Assembly: GCA_904380375.1 (NCBI GenBank)
Contig: CAJFID010000010.1
Span: forward strand, 1 to 64,000
Source: Avimonas intestinalis
Lineage (GTDB): Bacteria; Bacillota; Clostridia; Oscillospirales; Acutalibacteraceae
Reading direction: 5' to 3'
DNA: 64,000 nt
The notes below the pieces were generated by a model. The model ran no database searches. It was given only the letters and a program-made list of their open reading frames with translations, and was not told the DNA's origin. Shown one piece after another: positions 17,364 through 24,742 of this stretch; within the stretch, counting starts at the first letter, position 1; each line of letters begins with the position of its first letter. The position numbers were made by a program, and so were the translations under genes.

Positions 17364-17691
17364 TCTGCAACCTCCTTTCTACTATAGTCGTTTTTTCACC
17401 GCCCTGCTGCTCCGCCCATTTTACGGACAAATGGATGAGAGCGGCGCGCTGCTCGTCGGCGGAGAGACCGTCCAAGAACTGCATCAGCGTGATGCCGTCC
17501 GCCTGCTTCTTGACAGCAGCCTGTGTTCCTTGGCAGTTATCGCAGATTTTTTCACGCCTGACCACAACGGTGCGGCCGTTCTGCTCGGTAAAGGACAGCA
17601 CATCGTTATACTGAAAGCCAACGCGCTGTCTGATTTCATAGGGGATGGTGATCCTTCCGCGCTTTCCCAGCACACGGTACAGCTTATTCAT
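17341..17691 (-). CDS. AbrB/MazE/SpoVT-type DNA-binding protein
   Basis: 116 residues. The N-terminal swapped-hairpin domain is visible in YRVLGKRGRITIPYEIRQ with the usual LGKRGRITIP signature; a CDNC motif and an acidic helix follow. Transition-state type regulator, presumably acting on ICE promoters together with the flanking 80-residue protein and SpoVG. It overlaps both neighbours. Confidence 0.8.
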   Translation of the reverse strand: MNKLYRVLGKRGRITIPYEIRQRVGFQYNDVLSFTEQNGRTVVVRREKICDNCQGTQAAVKKQADGITLMQFLDGLSADEQRAALIHLSVKWAEQQGGEKTTIVERRLQNESKSTN

Positions 17692-17926
17692 CTTCGTCCT
17701 CCTCTCCGGTCATCTGCTCCTTCAGGCATTCGCCGCAGCAGGGGCAGCAGTAGGGGCAGCCCTCGCAGTCCTCGTTGTAGGCTTCACAGAATTCATCCTC
17801 CGGCGCCTTCTGAATGATGATGCGCCTGCCGTCCACAAATGCCTCCGCCGCCGCGCCGGGGATCAGGCCGATTTCCATCAGCGCCTCGGAGGGCACGGGG
17901 ATCAGTTCAAATTCATATCGTTCCAT
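17684..17926 (-). CDS. Small AbrB-like protein with Cys-rich tail
   Basis: 80 residues. The first 40 (ending FVDGRRIIIQKAPEDEF) resemble the AbrB/SpoVT fold; the second half has seven Cys in a cluster (CEGCPYCCPCCGEC), suggesting metal binding, and ends in an acidic tail. It overlaps the methyltransferase gene upstream and the AbrB-like gene downstream, so all three are co-translated. May be a metal- or redox-sensing partner; this is inference. Confidence 0.65.
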   Translation of the reverse strand: MERYEFELIPVPSEALMEIGLIPGAAAEAFVDGRRIIIQKAPEDEFCEAYNEDCEGCPYCCPCCGECLKEQMTGEEDEDE

Positions 17927-18773
17927 TGTAAAGTATCCTTTCGTTTAAGATTTGTTCGGGATCAAAACCCGCGTCGTCGAACAGCGTGAGCTGGACGCAG
18001 GATCGGGCAAGCTCGGTGGTGTCATAGTTGGCGATCAGCAGTTCGGGGTACTGCTTCCCGTTGTCATACCGCTGCGCGATATTGGAGAGCCTTGTCGTCC
18101 CCTCGATCACGACGCCGGGGCGGGCGTACAGCTCCCGGATATATGGGCAGTCGTTGTAGGAGAGCAGGAATTTGCCCTTGATGCCAAACAGGGCTTCCGC
18201 CAATCCCTGATGGTCAAAGCCGTCTGCGGACACCGCTTCATAGTACTGATCCGCCTGGTAATACGGCGGATCGCAGTAAAAGAAGCTCTCCGGCCGGTCG
18301 TATTGGGAAATGAGCTTTACGCAGTCCTTGTTCTCCACAATGACCTTCTGCAGCCTGCCCGCCGCCGCTTCTATCAGGGGAAAGTTGTTCCACATGGCGT
18401 GGGGCTGGCTGCCGAAGGTGGAGGTTCCGGCTGCGTAGCTGTATCGGATCAGCGCATAGTAATAGGCGGCTCTGCGCACATCGGGCAAAACCGCCTGCGA
18501 ATGAAGCATCTGCTTCATATATTCAAAATCAAGGCGGGAGTTAAGCAGATACCGCAGTTCGCCGCAGAGTTTTTCCGGCTGCTCCCGCACACACCGATAC
18601 AGATTGACAAGGTTTCCGTTGAAATCATTGAACACTTCAAAATCGTTTCCGGGCGGTTTGTGAAACAGCACCCAGCCCGCGCCTCCGAACACTTCGATAT
18701 ATCTCTTGTAGTCCAGAGGGAAACGGGCGAGAATTTCGTCCCGAAGGGCTTTCTTACCGCCCACCCAAGCCAT
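17913..18773 (-). CDS. DNA N6-adenine methyltransferase (D12 class)
   Basis: 286 residues. SAM-binding motif YIEVFGGAGWVLF, preceded by the family N-terminus MAWVGGKKALRDEIL, and the catalytic DPPY in FFYCDPPYYQ. This is a Dam-type D12 class enzyme. ATG at 18773 fits the conserved N-terminus; the strong AGGAGGTGA is somewhat far (about 15 bases). No restriction enzyme is next to it, so it is an orphan methyltransferase, probably protecting the element from host restriction or marking its DNA. Confidence 0.9.
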   Translation of the reverse strand: MAWVGGKKALRDEILARFPLDYKRYIEVFGGAGWVLFHKPPGNDFEVFNDFNGNLVNLYRCVREQPEKLCGELRYLLNSRLDFEYMKQMLHSQAVLPDVRRAAYYYALIRYSYAAGTSTFGSQPHAMWNNFPLIEAAAGRLQKVIVENKDCVKLISQYDRPESFFYCDPPYYQADQYYEAVSADGFDHQGLAEALFGIKGKFLLSYNDCPYIRELYARPGVVIEGTTRLSNIAQRYDNGKQYPELLIANYDTTELARSCVQLTLFDDAGFDPEQILNERILYNGTI

Positions 18774-18842
18774 AAAGCTATTTATGTGAGTCACCTCCTT
18801 TGCGGAGGCGTCTGCGTGTATGAATTTCCGCAGAAAACAAAC

Positions 18843-18890
18843 AAGGCCGTTTTCCATGTACGGAATTCCATACACGCAAAACGACCTCTT
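18843..18890 (-). terminator. Long imperfect hairpin between methyltransferase and Api92-like genes
   Basis: The arms 18843-18865 and 18866-18890 pair over about 20 bases with a few mismatches, centred on ggaattcc. T-rich runs flank both sides (18891-18899 on plus; ttgtttgtttt on minus). It lies 23 bases after the stop of the Api92-like gene, so it likely terminates or attenuates that transcript. Confidence 0.6.
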
Positions 18891-18912
18891 TGGTTTTTTC
18901 AGCTTTTCTTCG

Positions 18913-19974
18913 TTACCAGCCCTTCATATACATCCCCTCCGTTTCCTGCGGTTCGCTTAAACGGAGGAATTCTCCGAGCGTCTGCTCCTCGCCGGTAAAA
19001 TTGGGTTCCGTATCCTCGGTAAAGGAGATATATCCCTGTTTTCCGAAGTCCAGCGGCTCTTTTGTGATCACGCTGCCGCCGTGATTGACGCCGACCTTCG
19101 GCTCAACCGAGCAGAAGCGCCCGCCGTCGTCGCTGTGGCGCAGATGATAGCAATACGTCCCCTGTGGGATATCCGCGTCCGTCAGCCTGCCGTTGGTAAA
19201 CAGGGCGGACTTGCCGAGCAGCTCGATCTTCTGGAATTCCTCGTTTTCCACGCAGATATATTTTGTTCCGGCGGCGTTCAGGCACAAATCCATATCGGCG
19301 GGATCGTACTCCCACATCCGGCAGGCAAATTCAACGGCTTCCTTTTCGCTTTCAGGGAAGTATTCCTCAATTCTCTCACCATCCCGATAGCTGTACCTTC
19401 CGCAGTTTTGCCCGATATCCTCGTCCGCCCACTCGTGTTCCATCTCTACGCCGGGAAACATCTCCGTCAGCCTTTCGAGGACGGGATGCGGCGCTGACCA
19501 TGCCGTCTGGAAATACAGCGCATCACCGTCATGGTAATCGATTTTTTCCTCTCCGTATCCGTAGGCGTTCCATTTGGTTCCCCAATTCCGAATGCACCAC
19601 TCATACCATGTGGGAGCGCCGTACTGCCGAATATTGTTCCATGCGGTTCTGCCGAGCTCCCATTCGTCCCGCCTGATATCCTTTCGCCGGCGAAGGAAGG
19701 CTTCCTCGCTTTCCACGGGGATGCTTTCAAGAGCTTTGGCTGCGTCATCGGCGGGCCGTCCGAAGGTATATATCTCAATAAAGTCCCGATATGCCTTCAG
19801 CCCTCTGTCCGTCCGGCTGCCTGCTTCGATTCCGAGGCTTTCCGGCATGGGGATGACCTTGTTGAAATCCAACGAGCCGAGTCCGTGCTCATCGGATTGG
19901 ATCGCCTCCAGCACTTCATGGATTTTTTGGGGATCGCCCCACAGTGATATATGGTTTACTACATGGTTCGGCAT
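18913..19974 (-). CDS. Api92/DUF1281 domain plus LPD28 domain protein
   Basis: 353 residues. The N-terminal ~235 residues show the Api92-like (ferredoxin-fold, DUF1281) pattern: MPNHVVNHISLWGDP, VIPMPESL, NWGTKWNAYGY, and EHEWADEDIGQNCGRY. The C-terminal part (about 245-345) fits the large-polyvalent-protein domain LPD28 with NGRLTDADIPQGTYCYHLR. Both domains occur in phage and conjugative proteins delivered with DNA or acting against host defence. Biochemical function is not established. It follows the next upstream gene closely, with GGAGGTGA before the ATG. Confidence 0.75.
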   Translation of the reverse strand: MPNHVVNHISLWGDPQKIHEVLEAIQSDEHGLGSLDFNKVIPMPESLGIEAGSRTDRGLKAYRDFIEIYTFGRPADDAAKALESIPVESEEAFLRRRKDIRRDEWELGRTAWNNIRQYGAPTWYEWCIRNWGTKWNAYGYGEEKIDYHDGDALYFQTAWSAPHPVLERLTEMFPGVEMEHEWADEDIGQNCGRYSYRDGERIEEYFPESEKEAVEFACRMWEYDPADMDLCLNAAGTKYICVENEEFQKIELLGKSALFTNGRLTDADIPQGTYCYHLRHSDDGGRFCSVEPKVGVNHGGSVITKEPLDFGKQGYISFTEDTEPNFTGEEQTLGEFLRLSEPQETEGMYMKGW

Positions 19975-19989
19975 TCCTTTTCACCTCCG

Positions 19990-20706
19990 TCATCTGTATA
20001 AATCGTACAGGAAGTCCTGTCTCGGTTCTTCTGTCCTTACCCTGATCAGGTTCGGATTGAACAGGTCGGTCTGCACGGCGGAAACCTCCTGCCCGAGCAG
20101 GAAATCTGCGGGAAAGCTCTCGCCGCAGATCTCGACAGCCTCCTTTTCGCCGTCAAGCAGCGTGCGGCTGTCCTCCGGTGTGAGCCGGATTCCTCCTGCC
20201 GGCGTCATGATCTCAAAGACCGACGACGGCTCGCTCATCAGCTGCCCTCTGACGGTGCGCATAAGCGCCTCCTGCTCTATCCTGCGGGCTTCCGCACTCC
20301 TGATCCCTTCCGAGACGATGGGGACAAAGCCCTCCGTATCCTCGCAGATATCCTTAAACCGGCTTCCGAAATCTTCGAGCAGCGTCAGATCGTTTGCGTA
20401 GCAGAAGAAGCCGCCCGCCTCGCAGTCGAACAGAATCCTTCGGATGTTCGGGTCGTCCTTGAAGGCTTCCCGGAACGCCGCCTCCCACTCGTAGCCGCTG
20501 CCGTGGGTTTTCAGCCCGTTTTTGCTGTATGCAGGCTCGCCGCATTCCGCCGCATAAGCGTCGAACGCGTCCTGACAATACGGATAATACTCGTCCCCAA
20601 GCAGATCCAGAGGCAGGCACAGGCTGAATTCGCCGTTATCGTGTTCCACGATATACCAGGGGGCGTTCCCTTTGTTGAACGCCTCGATCCTTTGTTTAAC
20701 CTCCAT
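19990..20706 (-). CDS. Unknown ICE protein, 238 residues
   Basis: Acidic soluble protein starting MEVKQRIEAFNKGNAPW, with conserved-looking stretches GEFSLCLPLDLLGDEYYP and EVSAVQTDLFNPNLIR. ATG 20706 is preferred to GTG 20715. It overlaps the end of the cytosine methyltransferase gene and precedes the Api92/LPD28 gene. Family not recognised; such proteins in this position are typical ICE accessory genes. Confidence 0.6.
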   Translation of the reverse strand: MEVKQRIEAFNKGNAPWYIVEHDNGEFSLCLPLDLLGDEYYPYCQDAFDAYAAECGEPAYSKNGLKTHGSGYEWEAAFREAFKDDPNIRRILFDCEAGGFFCYANDLTLLEDFGSRFKDICEDTEGFVPIVSEGIRSAEARRIEQEALMRTVRGQLMSEPSSVFEIMTPAGGIRLTPEDSRTLLDGEKEAVEICGESFPADFLLGQEVSAVQTDLFNPNLIRVRTEEPRQDFLYDLYR

Positions 20707-21823
20707 TGCTGTCACATCCTTTCATACCGTAATTCTCGTTATACATATCTTTGATTTTCCGCCCGATAGCGGAAATGACGGGAACGCTGACTGCGTTGCC
20801 CGCCATTTTGTATAGCCGCCCGTCTGAGAGACCTGTTGCGGCGGCTTTGTGGAATTGTTCATCGGTAAAGCCCTGTAAGCGCCAGCATTCAATCGGCATG
20901 AGCTTTCGGATTCTGCCCTTATGCCACACGCCGTGCCGATCCTGTGCCGTGATAGTGAACATCGGCTCGTTGGGTTCTTTCACTCTGCGCCCCTGCTGCC
21001 TGACTTTTTCCCTGTCGGGTGTGAGGATCGCTCTTGGCTCATCGGTCACAAGAACGGCAGGATGCTCGCCTCTGTGATTGCTGACTCCGCTGTCCTGCCT
21101 TGCTGTAATGCATCGGGCGGTATCGGTGATGACGGGATTGGCATTCATATCTATGAAGTATAGCCCTGTCTTACCACCCCAGCCTCCGCTGCCTGCACAC
21201 TGTGTGCAGGCTACTCCGTTTGTTTCATAGACTCTTTGTCCCTGCGGGCCTGAGATAAGTTCTTTAAGATTTTCCGCATTGCCGCAGGCGAGAGGAAATA
21301 TTTCTCCGGTACCTCGTCCTCCAAGACCTGCGACAATATACAGCCGCCTTCGCTGCTGCGGGACTCCGAAATGGGCGCTGTTATGCACACACCATTCGAG
21401 ATCATACCCCAGCTCAACAAGCGCGGAGAGGATGGTTTCAAATGTCCTGCCGCCGTCATGCGATAGCAGACCGGGGACGTTTTCCATGAGAAGATATGCA
21501 GGCCGTTTCGCTTCAGCGATTCGGGCAATCTCAAAGAAGAGAGTTCCTCTTGTATCTGCGAAGCCGAGACGGCGGCCTGCGACTGAAAATGACTGGCAAG
21601 GGAATCCAGCGCAGATGAGGTCAATGTCGGGCAGGCCGTTCGGGTTGATGGTTCTTGCGTCTTCAAAATACAGTTCTCCTTTCGGCTCATAGATGGCGTT
21701 GTACGCCTGATTTGCATATTTGTCGATTTCGCAGTGGCCGACGCATTCAAATCCGCCCACAGCTTCCAGCCCGGAACGGAAGCCGCCGATCCCCGCGAAC
21801 ATATCAAAAAATCGGATTGCCAT
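20696..21823 (-). CDS. DNA (cytosine-5) methyltransferase
   Basis: 375 residues with the C5-methyltransferase motifs in order: motif I FFDMFAGIGGFRSGLE (SAM binding), motif IV GFPCQSFSVAG with the catalytic Cys, motif VI LLMENVPGLL, motif VIII QRRRLYIVAG, and the C-terminal motif X KMAGNAVSVPVI. Full length. No cognate restriction gene is adjacent, so it is an orphan enzyme of the ICE, probably anti-restriction. The ribosome-binding site is weak. Confidence 0.93.
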   Translation of the reverse strand: MAIRFFDMFAGIGGFRSGLEAVGGFECVGHCEIDKYANQAYNAIYEPKGELYFEDARTINPNGLPDIDLICAGFPCQSFSVAGRRLGFADTRGTLFFEIARIAEAKRPAYLLMENVPGLLSHDGGRTFETILSALVELGYDLEWCVHNSAHFGVPQQRRRLYIVAGLGGRGTGEIFPLACGNAENLKELISGPQGQRVYETNGVACTQCAGSGGWGGKTGLYFIDMNANPVITDTARCITARQDSGVSNHRGEHPAVLVTDEPRAILTPDREKVRQQGRRVKEPNEPMFTITAQDRHGVWHKGRIRKLMPIECWRLQGFTDEQFHKAAATGLSDGRLYKMAGNAVSVPVISAIGRKIKDMYNENYGMKGCDSNGG

Positions 21824-21860
21824 AGGGCGCCGCGCCCTTTGTTTTCACATCATCCTTTCC

Positions 21861-22154
21861 TTACCGCATTTTCATACCGAAGTCCTGTGTTTCGTTCATT
21901 TGCTTTTCTTCCGCAAGCTCCCGCTCCGTCAGCCTGCGGAAGCTGTCCTCGCCGGGGACAAGGCCGAGCTGCCTGCCGTTATCAAAATCACAGTGCAGCG
22001 TTCCCATATCGTCTACGGTCATGACCGTACATTTTGTATTCGGCTCGACAGGGCGGGGATCATCTCCCATCTGCAAAAGCACAAGCCTTGTGCCGGGCGG
22101 GTAGTTGTCCTTCATGCGCTGTACGAAGCGCCGCCGGGCTTCCAATCTGTTCAT
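21861..22154 (-). CDS. DUF4314 protein
   Basis: 97 residues. The core NYPPGTRLVLLQMGDDPRP, then TVMTVDDMGTLHCDFDNGR and LGLVPGEDSF, fits DUF4314, a small beta-barrel-like domain of mobile elements. ATG at 22154 follows the upstream stop by one base (TGAAATG). Function unknown; the fold suggests nucleic-acid or protein binding. Confidence 0.75.
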   Translation of the reverse strand: MNRLEARRRFVQRMKDNYPPGTRLVLLQMGDDPRPVEPNTKCTVMTVDDMGTLHCDFDNGRQLGLVPGEDSFRRLTERELAEEKQMNETQDFGMKMR

Positions 22155-22155
22155 T

Positions 22156-22497
22156 TCATTCCATCTCCATTCCAAATAATTCTTCCGGCGACCATATAAA
22201 GGTGAACTCCGCGTTTTCCGTTTTCGTGCAGTGGTCAACCAGAAAATAGTCGTCCGTTTCCATCCGTTTCAAAAAGTAAGCGATCTCTTGAGGGGAGGCG
22301 TCCACGATTTCCCCCTCGCCGTAAAGATACCCCTCCGCATGGACGGATACCTCTGATTCCTCGCGCAGCAAGTTGACAAAATCATCAAAGTCCGTCCATC
22401 CTTCCATTTCATCGTATTCCTTTGGGATACCGCTGACGAGCAATTCGATTTTATCTTCATTGGCAGTTGCGGTAACTGCCGAAAAGAGCAAGGTCAT
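22156..22497 (-). CDS. Unknown acidic ICE protein, 113 residues
   Basis: Acidic soluble protein (MTLLFSAVTATANEDKIELL at the start, many Glu/Asp afterwards). High negative charge and lack of motifs would be compatible with a DNA-mimic anti-restriction protein like its neighbour, but this is only inference. It stands three bases after the ArdA-like gene and is coupled to DUF4314. Confidence 0.55.
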   Translation of the reverse strand: MTLLFSAVTATANEDKIELLVSGIPKEYDEMEGWTDFDDFVNLLREESEVSVHAEGYLYGEGEIVDASPQEIAYFLKRMETDDYFLVDHCTKTENAEFTFIWSPEELFGMEME

Positions 22498-22500
22498 ATC

Positions 22501-23364
22501 TCACATTCCTCCAATCCGTTGTTCTTCGAAGCCGAGATTATCCGACATTCTCTGCCTAAAAGCTGTTTCGTTTTCCATAAAGTAATCCTCGCCGCTGTGC
22601 CAGAAGGATATATAGATATCTCCGTCCTCCGTTTTGATTTCACGCTGTTCCAGACCTTCTCCAAAGCCGTCCGCCGCCTGACCGGTCAGCTCGTCGAGCC
22701 ATTCCTGTTCTTCTTCGGGTGAAAAGAGTTCCCGAAGCCCTGTGCGTATTACGCCGTACAGCACGCCGTTCACATTTTCCACATCCCAATCGGCAGAGAT
22801 GAGCTTGATCTTTGCACCTGCGCTGCCGTGAAAATAGTCCGCCATATTATGAAGGTCTTTCTCCTGTTCTCGCTTTACAAGCTCACGGATCGCCTCCTCG
22901 TTGGCAATGCCGTAGCCGTTGTCCACCTCGTACCAATCGCCGTATTCTGCATCGCTCATCTGAAATTTGAGGGGACAGTAATAGCTGACGGTTACGCCGA
23001 TCAGTTCTTCGGTCATGGCTTTGATATCCGCCATGACTGCCTGCGGGGAATGATACTGACCGTGGACGATATGCTGTTCCAGTTCCTCCAAAAGCTCCGG
23101 GCTGGCGTTCTCCACCATGTGGGCGCACAGGTTGGCGTCCTCCAATGAATGGGACGGCTTGAACAGTACCGCCAGGCTATTGCCGATATCCGAATCGGCA
23201 AAGAGTTTTACACGAATAGGGCTTTCTTCATCGTCTTTGATGGGAATATCCCGCAATCGGCTGCGGACGCCGATCTGCGCAAGCTCATATTGGAGGGTGA
23301 AGGGGTCAGACGGCAATTCCAGGACTGCCGTTTGATTTCCGTTTTGGATCAGGGCGTTAAGCAT
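22501..23364 (-). CDS. ArdA-like antirestriction protein (tentative)
   Basis: 287 residues, strongly acidic. The first half follows the ArdA layout (LPSDPFTLQYELAQIG, then short acidic strands and helix FADSDIGNSLAVLFK), that is a repeat of small domains lined with acidic residues which mimic DNA. The second half is unrelated and also acidic. ArdA proteins bind and block type I restriction enzymes when a conjugating element enters a cell. The call rests on overall pattern and position beside two orphan methyltransferases, not on a firm motif. Confidence 0.45.
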   Translation of the reverse strand: MLNALIQNGNQTAVLELPSDPFTLQYELAQIGVRSRLRDIPIKDDEESPIRVKLFADSDIGNSLAVLFKPSHSLEDANLCAHMVENASPELLEELEQHIVHGQYHSPQAVMADIKAMTEELIGVTVSYYCPLKFQMSDAEYGDWYEVDNGYGIANEEAIRELVKREQEKDLHNMADYFHGSAGAKIKLISADWDVENVNGVLYGVIRTGLRELFSPEEEQEWLDELTGQAADGFGEGLEQREIKTEDGDIYISFWHSGEDYFMENETAFRQRMSDNLGFEEQRIGGM

Positions 23365-23734
23365 AGCGCACCTCCGTATTATTTAAGATTGCAGTGCCAT
23401 AACGGGCGATGGTACCCGCCTTCACAATCAGGCGGAAGGCGTTGTCGGAGATAATACCGTTGTCCGCCAGCTCGCACAGCGATATCTGTTTCTCGCCGGT
23501 TTGGATTTCCTTTGCCGCTTTCCACAGGGCATAGCCGTCTGTGGAGATAGCTCCGAGATGAACGCCTTTTAAATCGACCTTGCCGTTATCTGTCAGGAAC
23601 GGTTTTGTTTTCTGCCACAGGGCTTTATCGGCGGTCAGCAGATACAAAACGGCGAGAGCCTTTTTGCCGGGCTTTCGCAGATTTAATCGCTCTGCTTCAA
23701 ATATCTGCTTGTGCCGGTTGCTTTGGAATATCAT
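23357..23734 (-). CDS. Unknown ICE protein, 125 residues
   Basis: Basic N-terminus (MIFQSNRHKQIFEAERLNLR), then helical segments with LAVLYLLTADKALWQKTKPF. No known motif. It overlaps the preceding Cys-rich gene by four bases and the ArdA-like gene by eight, so it is part of the same transcript. Similar small proteins occur at the start of ICE operons in Clostridia. Confidence 0.6.
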   Translation of the reverse strand: MIFQSNRHKQIFEAERLNLRKPGKKALAVLYLLTADKALWQKTKPFLTDNGKVDLKGVHLGAISTDGYALWKAAKEIQTGEKQISLCELADNGIISDNAFRLIVKAGTIARYGTAILNNTEVRYA

Positions 23735-24051
23735 GTCTGCATCATCCTTTCGGTTATATATTTGTGACAGGACAGGCGTTTTTGGAACGCCGTATTTTTA
23801 GCGTCCTTGAAAACGGCTTTTGCCGCTTCGCCAATGGAAGCGGCGCCGCAGGAAAGACGGACGTCCAGCACGGGGCAGAGCGTCAAGGCGCATCCATTTT
23901 TTCTGTAGTAGAGACAAAGCCTGCAGTCGCAGTCTTTCCCGGTGTATTTGTATGGGCTTCGAATTCGACCGCCGCCTTTCTGTCTGCCGCAGGGCAGCTT
24001 TTTCATGATCGCCTCCATGCTGTTGAGGGAGGGAGTATCGGTAAAGTACAT
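23731..24051 (-). CDS. Cys-rich small protein, first gene of the visible ICE operon
   Basis: 106 residues with a cysteine cluster GKDCDCRLCLYYRKNGC plus further Cys downstream, suggesting a zinc-binding knuckle. AAAGGAG is eight bases before the ATG at 24051; the longer frame to 24135 crosses a terminator and is rejected. No promoter could be assigned because the sequence breaks at the N-run shortly upstream. Confidence 0.6.
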   Translation of the reverse strand: MYFTDTPSLNSMEAIMKKLPCGRQKGGGRIRSPYKYTGKDCDCRLCLYYRKNGCALTLCPVLDVRLSCGAASIGEAAKAVFKDAKNTAFQKRLSCHKYITERMMQT

Positions 24052-24076
24052 TGTGTCTTCTCCTTTTCGTAAAATG

Positions 24077-24156
24077 AAAAAAGCCCGAAGTCTTTTGCAA
24101 AACTTCGGGCGGTGTAACGCAAAAAAGGCAGACAAGTTTTTGAGAACCTGTCTGCC
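24077..24156 (-). terminator. Two consecutive minus-strand terminators at the ICE edge
   Basis: Hairpin 1: arms 24083-24090 (gcccgaag) and 24103-24110 with six A (24077-24082, a U-run on the minus strand). Hairpin 2: arms 24127-24133 (ggcagac) and 24150-24156, again followed on the minus strand by a T-run (24121-24126). They would stop transcription entering from the missing sequence on the right, or attenuate the leader of the first visible ICE gene. No gene is seen between 24157 and the gap. Confidence 0.7.
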
Positions 24157-24225
24157 GTTTAAAGCAGTTATTCTGTTGTACGGGAGTTCAAATCTATCCG
24201 CAAAGCAAAAACGGGCGTTTTATAT

Positions 24226-24229
24226 NNNN
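24226..24229. other. Assembly gap (NNNN)
   Basis: Four N interrupt the sequence. Left of it the genes are ICE-type, mostly minus strand and less GC-rich; right of it is a terminator, tRNA-Arg and GC-rich core genes. The join is a scaffolding decision and the true distance or adjacency is not shown by the sequence. Confidence 0.95.
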
Positions 24230-24266
24230 ACGAATATGCATCCCCAAATCCCGGCGTTTGGGCAGC

Positions 24267-24294
24267 AAAAAACCCCGATAAAATCGGGGTTTTT
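24267..24294. terminator. Bidirectional terminator after tRNA-Arg
   Basis: Stem aaaaccccgat / atcggggtttt with a three-base loop (24280-24282) and A/T runs on both sides, about 30 bases after the 3' end of the tRNA on the minus strand. Confidence 0.85.
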
Positions 24295-24324
24295 GCGGAA
24301 CATATCTTTTTTATGTTCCTATTA

Positions 24325-24401
24325 TGGCCCGCCCGGAGGGATTCGAACCCCCGGCCTTCAGAATCGGAATCTGCTGCGATATCCAGCTTCGCCACGGGCG
24401 G
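24325..24401 (-). tRNA. tRNA-Arg (anticodon CCG), CCA encoded
   Basis: On the minus strand the molecule folds as acceptor CCGCCCG / CGGGCGG (seven pairs), D stem GCGA/TCGC, anticodon loop TTCCGAT with anticodon CCG (codon CGG), T arm GGGGG TTCGAAT CCCTC, discriminator G and encoded CCA (24325-24327). The anticodon stem has one G-A mismatch at its first pair. Its 3' end faces the ICE side, so it is a possible integration target, but no duplicated 3' segment was found on the left. Confidence 0.95.
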
Positions 24402-24503
24402 GTATATGGAATTGTGAGCTTATAAATACGGCGAAAGGTGGGAAGCTAACAAAAGCCGCTGCTTTGAAAGGAACCGCCGAACCGTATTTGTAAGAGCTAT
24501 CCT

Positions 24504-24532
24504 ATTTTACACCGAAACGCGCCGTTTTGCAA
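24504..24532 (-). promoter_or_regulatory. Promoter of tRNA-Arg
   Basis: Minus strand: TTGCAA (24532-24527), 17 bases, TAAAAT (24509-24504), about 100 bases before the tRNA. The only good candidate for it. Confidence 0.6.
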
Positions 24533-24636
24533 GCCCTAATTTTCTTTTCTTTTTGGTTTGCCCGCCCGTGCCTTGTTTACCTTGCGCACCGCGGAAAAAA
24601 CGCCGGAAAAGCTGCTGGGATCTGGAAATTTTACGG

Positions 24637-24665
24637 TTGCTGTGGGAGGAAAACCATAGTAAAAT
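24637..24665 (+). promoter_or_regulatory. Candidate promoter of the alpha-galactosidase gene
   Basis: TTGCTG (24637-24642), 17 bases, TAAAAT (24660-24665), 77 bases before the chosen ATG. The rest of the 24402-24742 gap holds nothing else that I recognise apart from the tRNA promoter. Confidence 0.5.
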
Positions 24666-24742
24666 AGGAAAAAGGCGGATGCCAAGTGGGTTGGTTTCGC
24701 CGGGAAAAGCATCCAAAAATCCGAAGAAAAGAGGGAATGCCC

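Noticed and set aside
22501..23364. Firm ArdA assignment
   Set aside because: Only the overall acidic pattern fits; kept as tentative in the feature list.
24170..24205. tRNA T-arm-like sequence (gggagttcaaatc) on the plus strand near the gap
   Set aside because: The T stem has a mismatch and no acceptor or anticodon stem could be built; it may be a remnant but is not a tRNA.
24168..24395. Minus-strand frame across the N-gap and the tRNA
   Set aside because: It is the translation of the tRNA-Arg, a terminator and the gap.
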